Shown: positions 41,501 to 49,976 of the stretch, in pieces
How positions within the stretch are numbered: position 1 is the first letter of the stretch
How the letters are laid out: every line of letters begins with the position of its first letter
Source: Kaistella jeonii
GTDB lineage: Bacteria; Bacteroidota; Bacteroidia; Flavobacteriales; Weeksellaceae
NCBI RefSeq assembly: GCF_000812865.1
Contig: NZ_JSYL01000004.1
Coordinates: 124,001 to 188,000 of the forward strand
Reading direction: 5' to 3'
DNA length: 64,000 nt
Program-made: the position numbers and the translations under genes
The notes under the pieces: generated by a model
What the model was told of the DNA's origin: nothing
What the model saw: only the letters and a program-made list of their open reading frames with translations
Database searches by the model: none

Positions 41501-42735
41501 TTTAAATTTAAGACCGCAATCCGGAAACAGGAAGGATCAGAAAGATTTTGAACACGTACAAAAAAAGTTTTGTTACCGGAAAGCACGAAAGTTGTAGGTT
41601 GCGGATTATCTCCATTTTGCGCCTCTCCTAAAGAATTATGATACGTAAAAATAAAATTGTTTGCATTTTGAGGAGTGAGATCGCTCTTATATTCTTCTAA
41701 ATTGATGTTTAATGAATTAGTACCACACAGAACAGCTGTAAAATCCTTCGTCAATGGGTAATCTGGCGCGAAAGTGACATTTGTGCTGGCTTCTAAAGTA
41801 TAATCAAAATCTCCGCACATCGGATATTTGACTTTTACCGTATAAACTTCATTTTTTTCGGGACATACATTAACCATATTACCTGCACCAATTGATTCAT
41901 TTTTTGAATTAAACCACAAAATTTGCGGCGTGATCGCAGAACCTGAAGGTGTAAATTTCCATGCTTCATTCTCAGCTTTCCAAATACCTGTATTTCTTCC
42001 CGCCGGAGAATATCCAACCGTTCTGTCTTCACTGATAATTCCTAGTAAAGAATTTTTAAATTTTGCAGAAGGACATGGAAGCGGTTTGCTTTTCACAAAA
42101 ACTTCAATACTATTAGATCCTTCAGATAAGACAATTTGAGAGGTAGAAGTCTCATTGCAGCCAACAATTCTACCTTTATAAAAATTTATGATAAGTTTAC
42201 GACATGGCGCCATACCAGTAATACTGTAATAAATCTCGGAATCATCATTAGGAGAAAACACCAGATCACTGAAAGCACCAAAAATACTGCTCTTATGGAG
42301 AGAGGTATTCGGGTTTGAATCCTGTACATTGGGATAATTAATGTTTCCAAGTTGAGAAACGTCAAATGATATAACGCCATTGGTTCCTATTATGACTGAA
42401 TTGTAGTTATTTCCAAAAAAACAAAAATTAAAAGGTATCTCTATTTTACTAAAAAATAAATCATCTCCTTCAGCATGAAGTGACGTTCCAGCGTTAAAAT
42501 CACCGTAAGGCGTAAAGGTTTCTGAGGAAACGGTGTAAGAATCAGTTTTATTAAATACCGGGATCTCGGTTTTCAATTGTAAACATTTTCCATTGAGAGG
42601 ATAGCTACAGTTAATGACAGGATTTTCATTTCCCAAAGCATCTGTAATGTTCGCACCTGCACAAAATTGCTGACTTAGCAAAGGACAGCAGTTTAATAAA
42701 AAGGTACAAATAAAAAAAAATAGTTTTGTCTGCAT
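38521..42735 (-). CDS. Large secreted repeat protein with T9SS type B (gliding-motility) C-terminal domain
   Basis: 1,404 residues. Signal peptide TKLFFFICTFLLNCCPLLS; an N-terminal domain (about 40-330) with IPFNFCFFGNNYNSVIIGTN; then at least eight modules of about 90-110 residues, each opening with a Cys-Asp-rich loop such as ICDINNDGVEN, ICDFENDGQEN, VCDNNNDGQEP, ICDDNLDGLYD, TCDVGNDGTEN, followed by beta-rich segments (FYVRVQ, VFVRVQF-type strands). A fibronectin/PKD-like end (about 1170-1300) precedes the type B sorting domain NAFTPNADGYNDTWIIDDL to the C terminus (LVKNRN). The DxNxDG loops look like calcium-binding turns. Probably a surface adhesin or matrix protein exported by T9SS. 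Confidence 0.88.
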   Translation of the reverse strand: MQTKLFFFICTFLLNCCPLLSQQFCAGANITDALGNENPVINCSYPLNGKCLQLKTEIPVFNKTDSYTVSSETFTPYGDFNAGTSLHAEGDDLFFSKIEIPFNFCFFGNNYNSVIIGTNGVISFDVSQLGNINYPNVQDSNPNTSLHKSSIFGAFSDLVFSPNDDSEIYYSITGMAPCRKLIINFYKGRIVGCNETSTSQIVLSEGSNSIEVFVKSKPLPCPSAKFKNSLLGIISEDRTVGYSPAGRNTGIWKAENEAWKFTPSGSAITPQILWFNSKNESIGAGNMVNVCPEKNEVYTVKVKYPMCGDFDYTLEASTNVTFAPDYPLTKDFTAVLCGTNSLNINLEEYKSDLTPQNANNFIFTYHNSLGEAQNGDNPQPTTFVLSGNKTFFVRVQNLSDPSCFRIAVLNLKLLSNSLLTNTLAICDINNDGVENSYQLSSLNSKLFSAPITGTIHYFLSAQDAANNVDEVTTANIVNDIELYVKYETATCSQVFGPVKITFIASPVVNTPITFTYTTCDFKYDSVELFDYLDIIGPLVTSEQNVILSFYRSYQEAYSGTGSSIKDIIKGKYSVFVRVQFTGGCFSIATVNMDVTFTYVEAKDDSVYRCFDGTQDITVDLKDYSPEMLLQSPVGISVSYFKTSLDAENDQNPISNLQTITTDGSLVRTSFYVRFEDSTGCYAVKEIEINLVHVIIHQTQFEICDFENDGQENTRLSSFNKMIVGSQNATVSYFISQTDADNNNNPLTTYNIQNGTKLFVKIVSYVCSNVFEINLMLVPTPTVKTVVEVVKNSVCDNNNDGQEPFDLTGLQSEIYADTAPVSFQYYQTYDAASNSLSGLIANPTTFSSQHKSTVYAKVSNGNGGCYSVSTINITLNFLPVIVIKPAVLQKCDFDFNLNESFTLSDAIPDLFSQAQNSILLGNINITYYKTELEANNGIPSTQITSPVITAHSRFKVWVRFTSKTTFCFSVTSIELQTYIPPKALNSKISGICDDNLDGLYDVDLTKFTSGMIYTQSADNHFTFFYTKAEADQNVNPILNPDKFTFNASVTRIWVRVQNIPGCFDTASVDLNLGQKVKLINNGPFTITNTCDVGNDGTENIDLTQFESSLYSPATFEYYPSLLDLNNNTHIINSPKAFLYNENSGTQKVFVKIKSPGFCPEKAEINLSLKKTPMFTLPDYNYCPESFVDIKPDFSNLNIVTFEWLDPTGKVISKTKELLGVKTAGLYKINVTAANGCTFSTTFNVKVFEIPVITDLIANGNTITVIATGSRKILYSKDGINFVENNVFTNLPFGITTFYVKFEGSDCLPNSKEGVILNIRNAFTPNADGYNDTWIIDDLNVFNGKSANLKVFNRFLVKVFEQDSSSRFVWNGTFNSRLVNTGSYWYQITLPDGRTYTGWVLVKNRN

Positions 42736-43064
42736 ATTACAGTTATTTTTTGTTGTTACCTTTCAAAATTTGTGTTTGGGCGGGATATCAATGAAGATAA
42801 TGAACTAAATTACTCTTAGAAAACCAGTTACTTTATAAAAGTATCAGATTCTATTTGAGCTTTTTAACAGTACAATAATTTCTATAAATAGAAACGTCGA
42901 TTTAACATAATATTAATTCGAGTCAAAAGTAGTATTATTTTTCACAATATAAAATAATCCTGGTGATTTTATGATTAAAGATTTAGAGATCAAATTTTCA
43001 AATAAAAAAACCTGTATTTATGGCAATATTTTAAGAAGGAGTACGAAGAGCTTAACTTCATATT
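42736..43064. other. 329-base intergenic region, mostly featureless
   Basis: AT-rich leader of the large secreted protein gene (minus strand). A box AAATTTTG (one mismatch to TAnnTTTG) lies about 33 bases before the ATG at 42735, on the minus strand. The rest shows no open frame, repeat or convincing hairpin. Confidence 0.5.
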
Positions 43065-43892
43065 TTAATCAAAACTCTTCGTCATTTTGATATTATCTTG
43101 ATTATGTAGCAGATTTAATTTTAATCTTACATGTAGGCCTTTTTCTGAAGGAACAAAAATGAAATCACCACACAACGCATCCAATCTGGATTTCATATTT
43201 TCAATGCCATCGCCGTAAGCTACATCTGGCAGAATTCCTACTCCATCATCCTTTATATCAACCGTGAAAGTCTTTCCATCTTTAGTGAAATGAACTTCTA
43301 CATTCTGGGAATTGCTATGCTTATAAACATTATTGAGCGCTTCTTTTATGCACAGATATAAGTTTCTCCGCGTATCTGCGGATATCTGGTCATATCCGAC
43401 TTCCTCTTTAAAAATATGTACTTTAATATCTGTTTTTGCAAAAAAGTTTTGGGCGTAATGGCTTATTCGCTGGGTGAAATTTTCCAAATTATCATCTCCA
43501 ACTTTCAAATTCCACAGAATCTGGCGCATAGAAACATTTAATTCATCGCAAGTTTGTAGCAACTCATCGATATTTTCGCCTATTTTTGAATCGGTCGTTT
43601 TCTGTTTAATAAATTGGGTTTGAAGTTTTAGAGCTGTGATTCCTGATCCAAGATCATCATGTAAATCATGGGAAACGCGGTCATGCTCACTTTGCATTTT
43701 TTTTCGGTAATCTATTTCCTGCTGTAAAAGCTGAGTTCGATATTCCATTTCTTTCAACCTTTCTTCTTTGCTGAAGATCATTTGTCGGCGGTAATACAGA
43801 ACGATGATAAAAATTAAAAACACCACTATTATTACCATCAAAAGAATAGCAATAATTATGGAAAATTTAATTTCGACCGGCAAAGCTCTCAT
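43065..43892 (-). CDS. Sensor histidine kinase (HisKA_3/NarX-like)
   Basis: 275 residues. One N-terminal membrane helix (FSIIIAILLMVIIVVFLIFI, about 10-29), a short coiled coil, and HisKA_3 dimerisation domain with phospho-acceptor His in VSHDLHDDLGSGITALKLQ (His about 78). The HATPase_c part has the N box CIKEALNNVYKHSNSQNVEV, G box DIKDDGVGI and YGDGIENMKSRLDAL. It has no extracellular sensor, so the upstream membrane protein (six bases away) probably senses the signal or the kinase works intramembrane. No response-regulator gene is adjacent in the window. Confidence 0.9.
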   Translation of the reverse strand: MRALPVEIKFSIIIAILLMVIIVVFLIFIIVLYYRRQMIFSKEERLKEMEYRTQLLQQEIDYRKKMQSEHDRVSHDLHDDLGSGITALKLQTQFIKQKTTDSKIGENIDELLQTCDELNVSMRQILWNLKVGDDNLENFTQRISHYAQNFFAKTDIKVHIFKEEVGYDQISADTRRNLYLCIKEALNNVYKHSNSQNVEVHFTKDGKTFTVDIKDDGVGILPDVAYGDGIENMKSRLDALCGDFIFVPSEKGLHVRLKLNLLHNQDNIKMTKSFD

Positions 43893-43898
43893 TTGATT

Positions 43899-44501
43899 TT
43901 AATATTTACGGGTAACTGCAATAAGAAAAAAAACATAGGTTAAGACGACTGATACTTTAAAAATATGATCCAGAACAACTAAAAAAGCGTAGTCATTTGC
44001 TTCAAGCCAATGCATGAGCGTAATTCTAAATAAAAAGATAATGCTCCAGAAAATCAGTGCTGTACTTACCCAAAAAGCCTGCTTCTTTAAAATGTAAACT
44101 TTCTGCACATTCTGTATTTGATCGAAAAGCCAAAAAAGCGCGAGTGTAATATAAAATACTGCAACAGTTACTCCAAGGGCAACAGAAAAAGAATATTTAG
44201 AAAAAAGTATAAATATGACACTAATAACAGCAGCCAATACTCCCAAACTATAGATCAATTTCCTTCGCTGCTCAATTTGTTTTGCATAATAATAAGTAAA
44301 GTACCCAATGTAGAAAAAAGAACCGGCCGTATAAATATGATTTATTTCTACTGTGAAAAAATGGGTCACCGTTTCAATAACTGCTACAATGACAAAATAT
44401 ACAAAAATATAAGACTCATCTCTTTTTCTGCGAAAAAAAGAAATCAGTAAACACAGATAAAGAAGGACAATATAAATAATTGGTATGGCAGCAACAAACA
44501 T
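43899..44501 (-). CDS. Multi-spanning membrane protein next to the sensor kinase
   Basis: 200 residues with about six to seven hydrophobic helices (AIPIIYIVLLYLCLLISFF, YIFVYFVIVAVIETVTHFF, IYSLGVLAAVISVIFILF, FSVALGVTVAVFYITLALF, AFWVSTALIFWSIIFLFRI, VVLDHIFKVSVVLTYVFFL). No soluble domain. Genes of this kind often precede HisKA_3 kinases in Bacteroidota and may act as the sensor; function is inferred only from being six bases upstream of the kinase. ATG at 44501 with AT-rich upstream region. Confidence 0.7.
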   Translation of the reverse strand: MFVAAIPIIYIVLLYLCLLISFFRRKRDESYIFVYFVIVAVIETVTHFFTVEINHIYTAGSFFYIGYFTYYYAKQIEQRRKLIYSLGVLAAVISVIFILFSKYSFSVALGVTVAVFYITLALFWLFDQIQNVQKVYILKKQAFWVSTALIFWSIIFLFRITLMHWLEANDYAFLVVLDHIFKVSVVLTYVFFLIAVTRKY

Positions 44502-44806
44502 AAATTTACAATTTCATAAATTCTTTTTTTTAAAGATTACATTTTTAACTACAATTAGGCGTTTCTATACTTCCAATAATGTCATTTGTTTAAAAAAATA
44601 TTTTCAGTAAGGCCAGTCTATTTTTACTTATCGGATAAAATTAATACTATTTTTTAGTAATCACATTTAAAATTGAAAAGAATTAGTCGAAATTATCCAT
44701 AATTCATCAATTATACGTAATTGAATCTCCACGTTTTGAAAAAATTAGGATTGCAAGTTTTTCATTTCCTCAATAATCTGTAAATTTGCCCACTACAAGA
44801 AAAACA
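44502..44806. other. 305-base divergent intergenic region upstream of glnS
   Basis: AT-rich. It holds the glnS -7 box (44781-44788) and AT-rich inverted words, e.g. CAATTATACGTAATTG near 44708, whose 6-base arms flank TACG, and AATTATCCATAATT just before it. These could be operators, but AT-rich chance palindromes are common. No open frame was seen. Confidence 0.45.
44781..44788 (+). promoter_or_regulatory. -7 box of glnS
   Basis: Perfect TAAATTTG, 18 bases before the ATG at 44807. Confidence 0.6.
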
Positions 44807-46480
44807 ATGGAAGAAGACAAAAAATCCCTCAATTTTATTGAGCATATAATAGAAGAAGATATTTCGGCAGGTTTCCCAAAAGAGAAATTGCGTTTTCGTT
44901 TTCCGCCAGAACCGAATGGTTATTTGCATATTGGTCACACCAAAGCGATCTGCATTAATTTTGGGTTGGGCGAAAAATACGGAGCACCCGTAAATCTTCG
45001 TTTTGATGATACGAATCCTGAAAAAGAAGAACAGGAATTTGTAGATTCTATCAAAGCAGATATCGACTGGTTAGGTTTCAAATACGATCAAGAATTGTAT
45101 GCGTCTGATTATTTCGACCAATTATATGATTGGGCAGTTCAAATGATCAATGATGGAAAAGCTTACGTAGATGAGCAATCTTCAGAAATAATTTCAGAAC
45201 AAAGAAAAAATCCGTTCGAAGAAGGTGTTGATTCGCCTTTTAGAAACCGCCCTGTAGTAGAAAGTTTAGCACTTTTTGAGAAAATGAAAAACGGCGAGTT
45301 TGAAGAAGGTTCGATGTCGCTTCGTGCAAAAATCGATATGAAATCACCGAATATGAATATGCGCGATCCGGTGATGTACAGAATTTTGAAAAGACCTCAT
45401 CACAGAACCGGCGATCAGTGGAAAATTTATCCAATGTACGATTGGGCACACGGAGAATCAGATTACATTGAACAAATTTCGCACTCATTATGTTCCCTGG
45501 AATTCGAAAATCACCGTCCACTTTATGATTGGTATTTAGATCAGGTTTATAAAGAAAATTCGGTAAGAAATAAACAGCGCGAATTCGCAAGAATGAATGT
45601 TTCTTACATGATCACTTCCAAAAGAAAATTACAGCGTCTGGTTGCAGAAAATGCAGTGACAGGTTGGGATGATCCGAGAATGCCGACGATTTCCGGAATG
45701 CGAAGATTAGGTTTTACGCCAACTTCAATTAAAAACTTTATCGAAAGAGTGGGTGTTGCGAAAAGAGAAAATTTAATAGATATTCAGTTGCTTGAATTTT
45801 TCGTGCGCGAAGATCTAAATAAAATTGCAACAAGAGTGATGACGGTTGTAGATCCTGTAAAACTGGTGATCACGAACTATCCGGAAAGTGAAGAGGAATG
45901 GTTAGAAACCGAAAATAATCCGGAAGAGGAAAATGCCGGAACTCGGGAAATTCCTTTTTCAAGAGAACTTTATATCGAAAGAGAAGACTTTCAGGAAGAA
46001 GCCAATAAAAAATTTTTCCGCTTAAAACTAGGTGGGGAAGTTCGTTTGAAATCAGCCTATATCATCAAAGCAGAAAGCGTAGACAAAGACGAAAATGGGG
46101 AGATCACAACCATTTACGCAACTTACGATGAGAAAAGCAAATCAGGAAGCGGAACAGAAGAAAGTTTGCGAAAAGTAAAAGGAACGTTGCACTGGGTTTC
46201 TGCAAAACACGCGATTCCTGTGGATATTAGAATTTACGACCGACTTTTTACCACGCCACAACCAGATGCTGAAAAAGAAAACGATTTCATGCAATTCATT
46301 AATCCAGAGAGTTTAAAAACCGTAAAAGGATTTGCAGAACCGAGTCTTAAAAACGCAGAAATAGGACATCCTTATCAGTTTCAAAGAATTGGTTATTTTA
46401 CGAAAGACAGAGATTCTACCACGGAAAATCTGGTTTTTAACAGAACGGTTACATTGAAAGATTCTTTTAAAATTGATTAG
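44807..46480 (+). CDS. glnS: Glutaminyl-tRNA synthetase
   Basis: Class I synthetase charging tRNA-Gln with glutamine. About 557 residues from the ATG at 44807; an upstream in-frame TTG (44786) is inside the promoter box. HIGH motif PEPNGYLHIGHTKAICINFG (about 35-54), GlnRS-specific GYLHIGH with acidic FDDTNPEKE, and a KMSKS-equivalent YMITSKRKLQRLV (E. coli has VMSKR), with WDDPRMPTISGMRRLGFTP right after. The C-terminal anticodon-binding beta barrels (about 340-557) are complete. Presence of GlnRS means tRNA-Gln is charged directly. A strong terminator follows at 46501. Confidence 0.97.
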   Translation: MEEDKKSLNFIEHIIEEDISAGFPKEKLRFRFPPEPNGYLHIGHTKAICINFGLGEKYGAPVNLRFDDTNPEKEEQEFVDSIKADIDWLGFKYDQELYASDYFDQLYDWAVQMINDGKAYVDEQSSEIISEQRKNPFEEGVDSPFRNRPVVESLALFEKMKNGEFEEGSMSLRAKIDMKSPNMNMRDPVMYRILKRPHHRTGDQWKIYPMYDWAHGESDYIEQISHSLCSLEFENHRPLYDWYLDQVYKENSVRNKQREFARMNVSYMITSKRKLQRLVAENAVTGWDDPRMPTISGMRRLGFTPTSIKNFIERVGVAKRENLIDIQLLEFFVREDLNKIATRVMTVVDPVKLVITNYPESEEEWLETENNPEEENAGTREIPFSRELYIEREDFQEEANKKFFRLKLGGEVRLKSAYIIKAESVDKDENGEITTIYATYDEKSKSGSGTEESLRKVKGTLHWVSAKHAIPVDIRIYDRLFTTPQPDAEKENDFMQFINPESLKTVKGFAEPSLKNAEIGHPYQFQRIGYFTKDRDSTTENLVFNRTVTLKDSFKID

Positions 46481-46500
46481 AAACCTTTACTAATAATTGA

Positions 46501-46530
46501 AAACTTCGGATTATTTCCGGAGTTTTTCTT
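46501..46530 (+). terminator. glnS terminator
   Basis: AAACTTCGG pairs with CCGGAGTTT (46517-46525) around ATTATTT, followed by TT-C-TTTT. Good rho-independent geometry. Confidence 0.7.
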
Positions 46531-46708
46531 TTCTAAAAGGCAAGGAATAAATGATCACAATAGTTTTAAAATTCTGTTTTGAGAAAATATTAATCTTCGA
46601 AAGTGTATTGAAACTTCATTAAACTTCAAACAAGATTTAAACAACCACTTCAAAAAAATAGTTCTGTTATTTTTTTATATTTATCTTCGCATCAAATTTT
46701 TAATCAAA

Positions 46709-47881
46709 ATGAAAAAAATATTTTCACTCCTTATATTATGTATTTCTATTTTGATTTTTTCGCAGGAAGGGATCAACTTTCAGCAAACAAGTTTCAAAGA
46801 AATTCTCGCCAAAGCAAAAGCAGAGAAAAAAATTGTTTTCATAGATGCTTATGCGTCGTGGTGTGGTCCTTGTAAACTGATGGAAAAAAATGTTTTTCCT
46901 CTAAAATCAGTTTCAGATTATTACAATACCAATTTTATCAATGCAAGATTTGACATGGAAAAAGGCGAAGGTCCACAATTAGCCATGAAATATGGAATTC
47001 GATCCTATCCAAGTTTTCTTTTTCTGAATGGTGATGGTGAAGTGGTCTTAAAAAATATGGGTTACATGGGCGAAGATGATTTTTTGACCATTGCTAAAGA
47101 AGCCAACAATCCTAAATATGCGACTTCCTCTAACAAAGAACTTTTCGAAAAAGGAGAAAAGGATCCTGAGTTTTTATTGAACATGATGCGCTTATATGCT
47201 GACAATGATTATGATCTGGCTAAAAAAGTGTCCGAGAGATATTTCGAAGTTAAAAAAAATGATCCGCTAACCAAAGATGATTTAGGCATGTTGCTTTATT
47301 TTCTAAAATCTCCGAATGATCCTAATTATAAAGTTTTTGTAAGTAAAAAAGCAGAGATCATTACGTTAATGTCAGAAGATATTTACAAACAGTTTGATGC
47401 GAATATTAAAATTTCTAAAATTCTGGAAACTTCTTTAGACCAGAAAACAGGTGTCATTAATGATGCATATTTCTACAAAAATGCAATCCCATTAATTGGC
47501 AAAGACGACGCGGAAACTGCGTTGAACAGAATGAAAGTATTATTCTACCCCACTGTTTCAAATTACACCGGCTACGAAAAAGCAGCTTTGGAGTATTACA
47601 AAAATTCCGACAGTTTTGATACGGAAGAATTGATCAAAGCAGCCTGGATCTTCAGTGAGCATGTTTCGAACCGCATTTCTCTTAAAAAAGCAGAAGAATG
47701 GGCAGAAAAAGCGGTCATGAAAAGTGAAACTGCTGAAAACACCTACATCCTTGCAAAATTATATGCCGAAACCGGGAATAAAGACAATGCAAAAATGTAT
47801 GCCGAAATTGCGAAAAATCTTGCTGTAACACAGGGAAAAGATGCGACTTTGGCCACTAAACTATTAGAAACTTTAAAATAA
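46709..47881 (+). CDS. Periplasmic thioredoxin-domain protein with TPR-like tail
   Basis: 390 residues. Signal peptide (KKIFSLLILCISILIFSQ) then a thioredoxin domain (about 25-130) with the redox motif ASWCGPCKLMEKNVF (Cys 52/55) and cis-Pro in YGIRSYPSFLFL, resembling DsbD-gamma/thioredoxin_7 proteins. The C-terminal 250 residues are helical, TPR/Sel1-like (LFEKGEKDPEFLLNMMRLYA, NTYILAKLYAETGNKDNAKMYAE). Probably a thiol reductase or chaperone in the periplasm; partner unknown. A TATCTTCG box (one mismatch) sits about 19 bases upstream of the ATG. First of a three-gene group. Confidence 0.88.
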   Translation: MKKIFSLLILCISILIFSQEGINFQQTSFKEILAKAKAEKKIVFIDAYASWCGPCKLMEKNVFPLKSVSDYYNTNFINARFDMEKGEGPQLAMKYGIRSYPSFLFLNGDGEVVLKNMGYMGEDDFLTIAKEANNPKYATSSNKELFEKGEKDPEFLLNMMRLYADNDYDLAKKVSERYFEVKKNDPLTKDDLGMLLYFLKSPNDPNYKVFVSKKAEIITLMSEDIYKQFDANIKISKILETSLDQKTGVINDAYFYKNAIPLIGKDDAETALNRMKVLFYPTVSNYTGYEKAALEYYKNSDSFDTEELIKAAWIFSEHVSNRISLKKAEEWAEKAVMKSETAENTYILAKLYAETGNKDNAKMYAEIAKNLAVTQGKDATLATKLLETLK

Positions 47882-47891
47882 CAATTCTATT

Positions 47892-48524
47892 TTGAAAAAA
47901 TTAATTCTGGCCTTATCCATTTCCCTTGCATCTTTCGTGAGTGGTCAAATTCAGGATACTGTTACTGTCGCTCCAAAAAAATTATACATCAAAGCAAACG
48001 CACTTTTTCTTCCGGTCGGAATTTTGAATGCCGGACTTGAATACCAACTCAATAAAAAAATGACGATTCAAGGTGAAATTTTTATTTCTCCCTGGAAATC
48101 ATTTGCTGGAAAAGATGCACAGGTTTACATGATTGGTGTTGATGGCAGATATTATTTTAAGGAAGCATTCAAACATTGGTATGTAGGCGCAAATCTTTCT
48201 GCAGCGCGATTTATAATTCAAAAATATAATTATTGGGGAGATGGTATTTATCAGTATACACCGACATCTCCTATTTACAACAGAGCGGATGTTTATCAGG
48301 ACGGATATGCAATAATGCTTGGTGCAATTGTCGGATATCAGTTTCAACTTAGCGAAAAATGGAATATGGATCTGTTTTTTGGAGCGGGGACAATACAAAG
48401 TTTTTACAAAGGTCATGTTCACGGTCTGGATGTTCGGTACGATGACGACGGACGCGACTGGAATAAAAGCGGAGAATTTCTTCCGTACAAAGGAGGAATC
48501 ATGATTTCTTATAAATTAAGATAA
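47892..48524 (+). CDS. Outer-membrane beta-barrel protein (DUF3575-like)
   Basis: 210 residues starting at TTG 47892. Signal peptide (LILALSISLASFVSGQ) followed by alternating amphipathic strands typical of an outer-membrane barrel: LYIKANALFLPVGILNAGLE, MTIQGEIFISPWKSF, VYMIGVDGRYYFKE, WYVGANLSAARFI, WNMDLFFGAGTIQSFY, ending in an aromatic-poor GGIMISYKLR. The start and spacing fit DUF3575 proteins, which are of unknown function. It begins 10 bases after the thioredoxin gene, and its stop overlaps the next ATG (TAATG). Confidence 0.82.
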   Translation: MKKLILALSISLASFVSGQIQDTVTVAPKKLYIKANALFLPVGILNAGLEYQLNKKMTIQGEIFISPWKSFAGKDAQVYMIGVDGRYYFKEAFKHWYVGANLSAARFIIQKYNYWGDGIYQYTPTSPIYNRADVYQDGYAIMLGAIVGYQFQLSEKWNMDLFFGAGTIQSFYKGHVHGLDVRYDDDGRDWNKSGEFLPYKGGIMISYKLR

Positions 48525-48727
48525 TGGATATTAAAAGCACTAAATTTCTGGTGATCGCAATGATCACTTTCATCATTTTATTTTTAATGAATTACATCGG
48601 TAACAATAATGCCGATAAAATAGAAACTGCTTTGATGACAGCTGTTGCAGGTGTTGTTGGTTTAACGATCGGAATGTGGTTTGTTCACCGGAATTCAAAA
48701 GATGATACCCATCACGATTTTGATTAA
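48524..48727 (+). CDS. Small two-helix membrane protein
   Basis: 67 residues, unrecognised. Two hydrophobic helices (FLVIAMITFIILFLMNYI, about 8-25; ALMTAVAGVVGLTIGMWFVH, about 37-56), a short polar loop (GNNNADKIE) and a charged His/Asp tail. Translation is coupled to the preceding barrel gene by TAATG overlap. A terminator follows at 48749, closing the three-gene unit. Function unknown. Confidence 0.7.
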   Translation: MDIKSTKFLVIAMITFIILFLMNYIGNNNADKIETALMTAVAGVVGLTIGMWFVHRNSKDDTHHDFD

Positions 48728-48748
48728 ATTTTCTTTCTAAAAATATAT

Positions 48749-48778
48749 TAAAACAGATTTCATTGAAGTCTGTTTTTT
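48749..48778 (+). terminator. Terminator after the thioredoxin/barrel operon
   Basis: AAAACAGATTTC, loop ATT, GAAGTCTGTTTT then more T. Near-perfect 12-bp stem with one G-T wobble. Confidence 0.78.
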
Positions 48779-48807
48779 TGATAGAAAATTTTATCTGAAA
48801 TTCACTT

Positions 48808-48838
48808 TTCGTCATTTCGCACAAAAAAATTACCTTTG
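48808..48838 (+). promoter_or_regulatory. dusB promoter, leaderless type
   Basis: TTCG (48808-48811, one mismatch to TTTG), 19-base spacer, TACCTTTG (48831-48838), then CACC and the ATG at 48843. Confidence 0.6.
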
Positions 48839-48842
48839 CACC

Positions 48843-49838
48843 ATGATAAAAATCGGTAATATCGAACTGCCAGAATTTCCTTTGTTGCTCGCTCCCATGG
48901 AAGATGTTTCAGATCCGCCATTTCGCAGATTGTGCAAAATGCATGGTGCAGACATGATGTATTCTGAGTTTATTTCTTCAGAAGGTCTTATTCGGGATGC
49001 GATGAAAAGCATGAAAAAACTCGATATTTTCGATTACGAAAGACCGGTTGGAATTCAGATTTTCGGTGGTGATGAAGAAGCAATGGCGCTTTCTGCCAAG
49101 ATCGTAGCCGCAGTAAACCCGGATATTGTTGATATTAATTTTGGATGTCCCGTAAAAAAAGTGGTTTGCAAAGGAGCCGGTGCTGGAGTTTTAAAAGATA
49201 TTGATCTCATGATCCGCCTTACAAAAGCCGTTGTAAATTCTACCGATCTGCCGGTGACCGTAAAAACCCGTTTAGGTTGGGATACAGAAACCATTAATAT
49301 CATGGAAGTTGCTGAAAGACTTCAGGATGTTGGCGTAAAAGCCTTAACGATTCACGCCCGAACCCGCGCTCAAATGTACAAAGGTGAAGCGGACTGGAAC
49401 TACATTTCAAAAGTAAAAAACAATCCCAGAATTAATATTCCGATCTTCGGGAATGGCGATGTAGATTCTCCTCAAAAAGCCTGGGATTACAAAAATAGAT
49501 ACGACTGCGACGGCATTATGATCGGTCGCGGCGCAATTGGTTATCCCTGGATCTTCAATGAAGTCAAACATTTTTTCAAAACGGGAGAAATTCTACCCGA
49601 ACCTACCCTTACCCAGAGATTAGAAGCTGTTCGTCAACACGCAGAATGGAGTATGGAATGGAAAGGTGAAAGATTAGGACTCATCGAAATGCGTCAACAT
49701 TACGGCAATTATTTCCGTGGGATCCCTCATTTTAAAGATTTCCGACGTAAATTTTTAGAAGTCTTTACTCTGGAGGAAATGGATGTTGTGATCGCAGAAG
49801 CTGACGCCTTTTACAAGGATTTTGAATTTTCCAGTTAG
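48843..49838 (+). CDS. dusB: tRNA-dihydrouridine synthase
   Basis: FMN enzyme reducing uridine to dihydrouridine in the D loop of tRNAs. 331 residues, usual for DusB. TIM-barrel landmarks: PLLLAPMEDVSDPPFRRLC, active-site Cys in INFGCPVKKVVCKGAGAGVL (about 96-115), TVKTRLGW, IHARTRAQMYKGEADW, FGNGDVDSP and GIMIGRGAIGYPWIF. The C-terminal helical domain (about 245-331) is present. Leaderless-type promoter. A DusB assignment is by length and motif; subfamily members B and C are hard to separate by eye. Confidence 0.93.
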   Translation: MIKIGNIELPEFPLLLAPMEDVSDPPFRRLCKMHGADMMYSEFISSEGLIRDAMKSMKKLDIFDYERPVGIQIFGGDEEAMALSAKIVAAVNPDIVDINFGCPVKKVVCKGAGAGVLKDIDLMIRLTKAVVNSTDLPVTVKTRLGWDTETINIMEVAERLQDVGVKALTIHARTRAQMYKGEADWNYISKVKNNPRINIPIFGNGDVDSPQKAWDYKNRYDCDGIMIGRGAIGYPWIFNEVKHFFKTGEILPEPTLTQRLEAVRQHAEWSMEWKGERLGLIEMRQHYGNYFRGIPHFKDFRRKFLEVFTLEEMDVVIAEADAFYKDFEFSS

Positions 49839-49976
49839 AAAAAGAGCTATGTAAAAAGTAAAAAGAGCCAGGTTTGAATCTTGGTTATTGAGTTTTTGAG
49901 TGTTTAAAGCTTTTTAAATATTTATCAATAGGGTTGAAAAGCTCAGTCGAGATTTACTGATCTAGTTCTTCAAAAA

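Noticed and set aside
44118-44450. 110-codon open frame on the plus strand inside the membrane protein gene
   Set aside because: Shadow of the multi-spanning membrane protein at 43899, which has a normal hydrophobic profile and is coupled to the kinase gene.
45240-45590. 116-codon minus-strand frame inside glnS
   Set aside because: glnS is intact with all catalytic motifs; the antisense frame has no family features.
48099-48422. 107-codon minus-strand frame inside the DUF3575-like gene
   Set aside because: Antisense shadow of a gene with signal peptide and barrel pattern.
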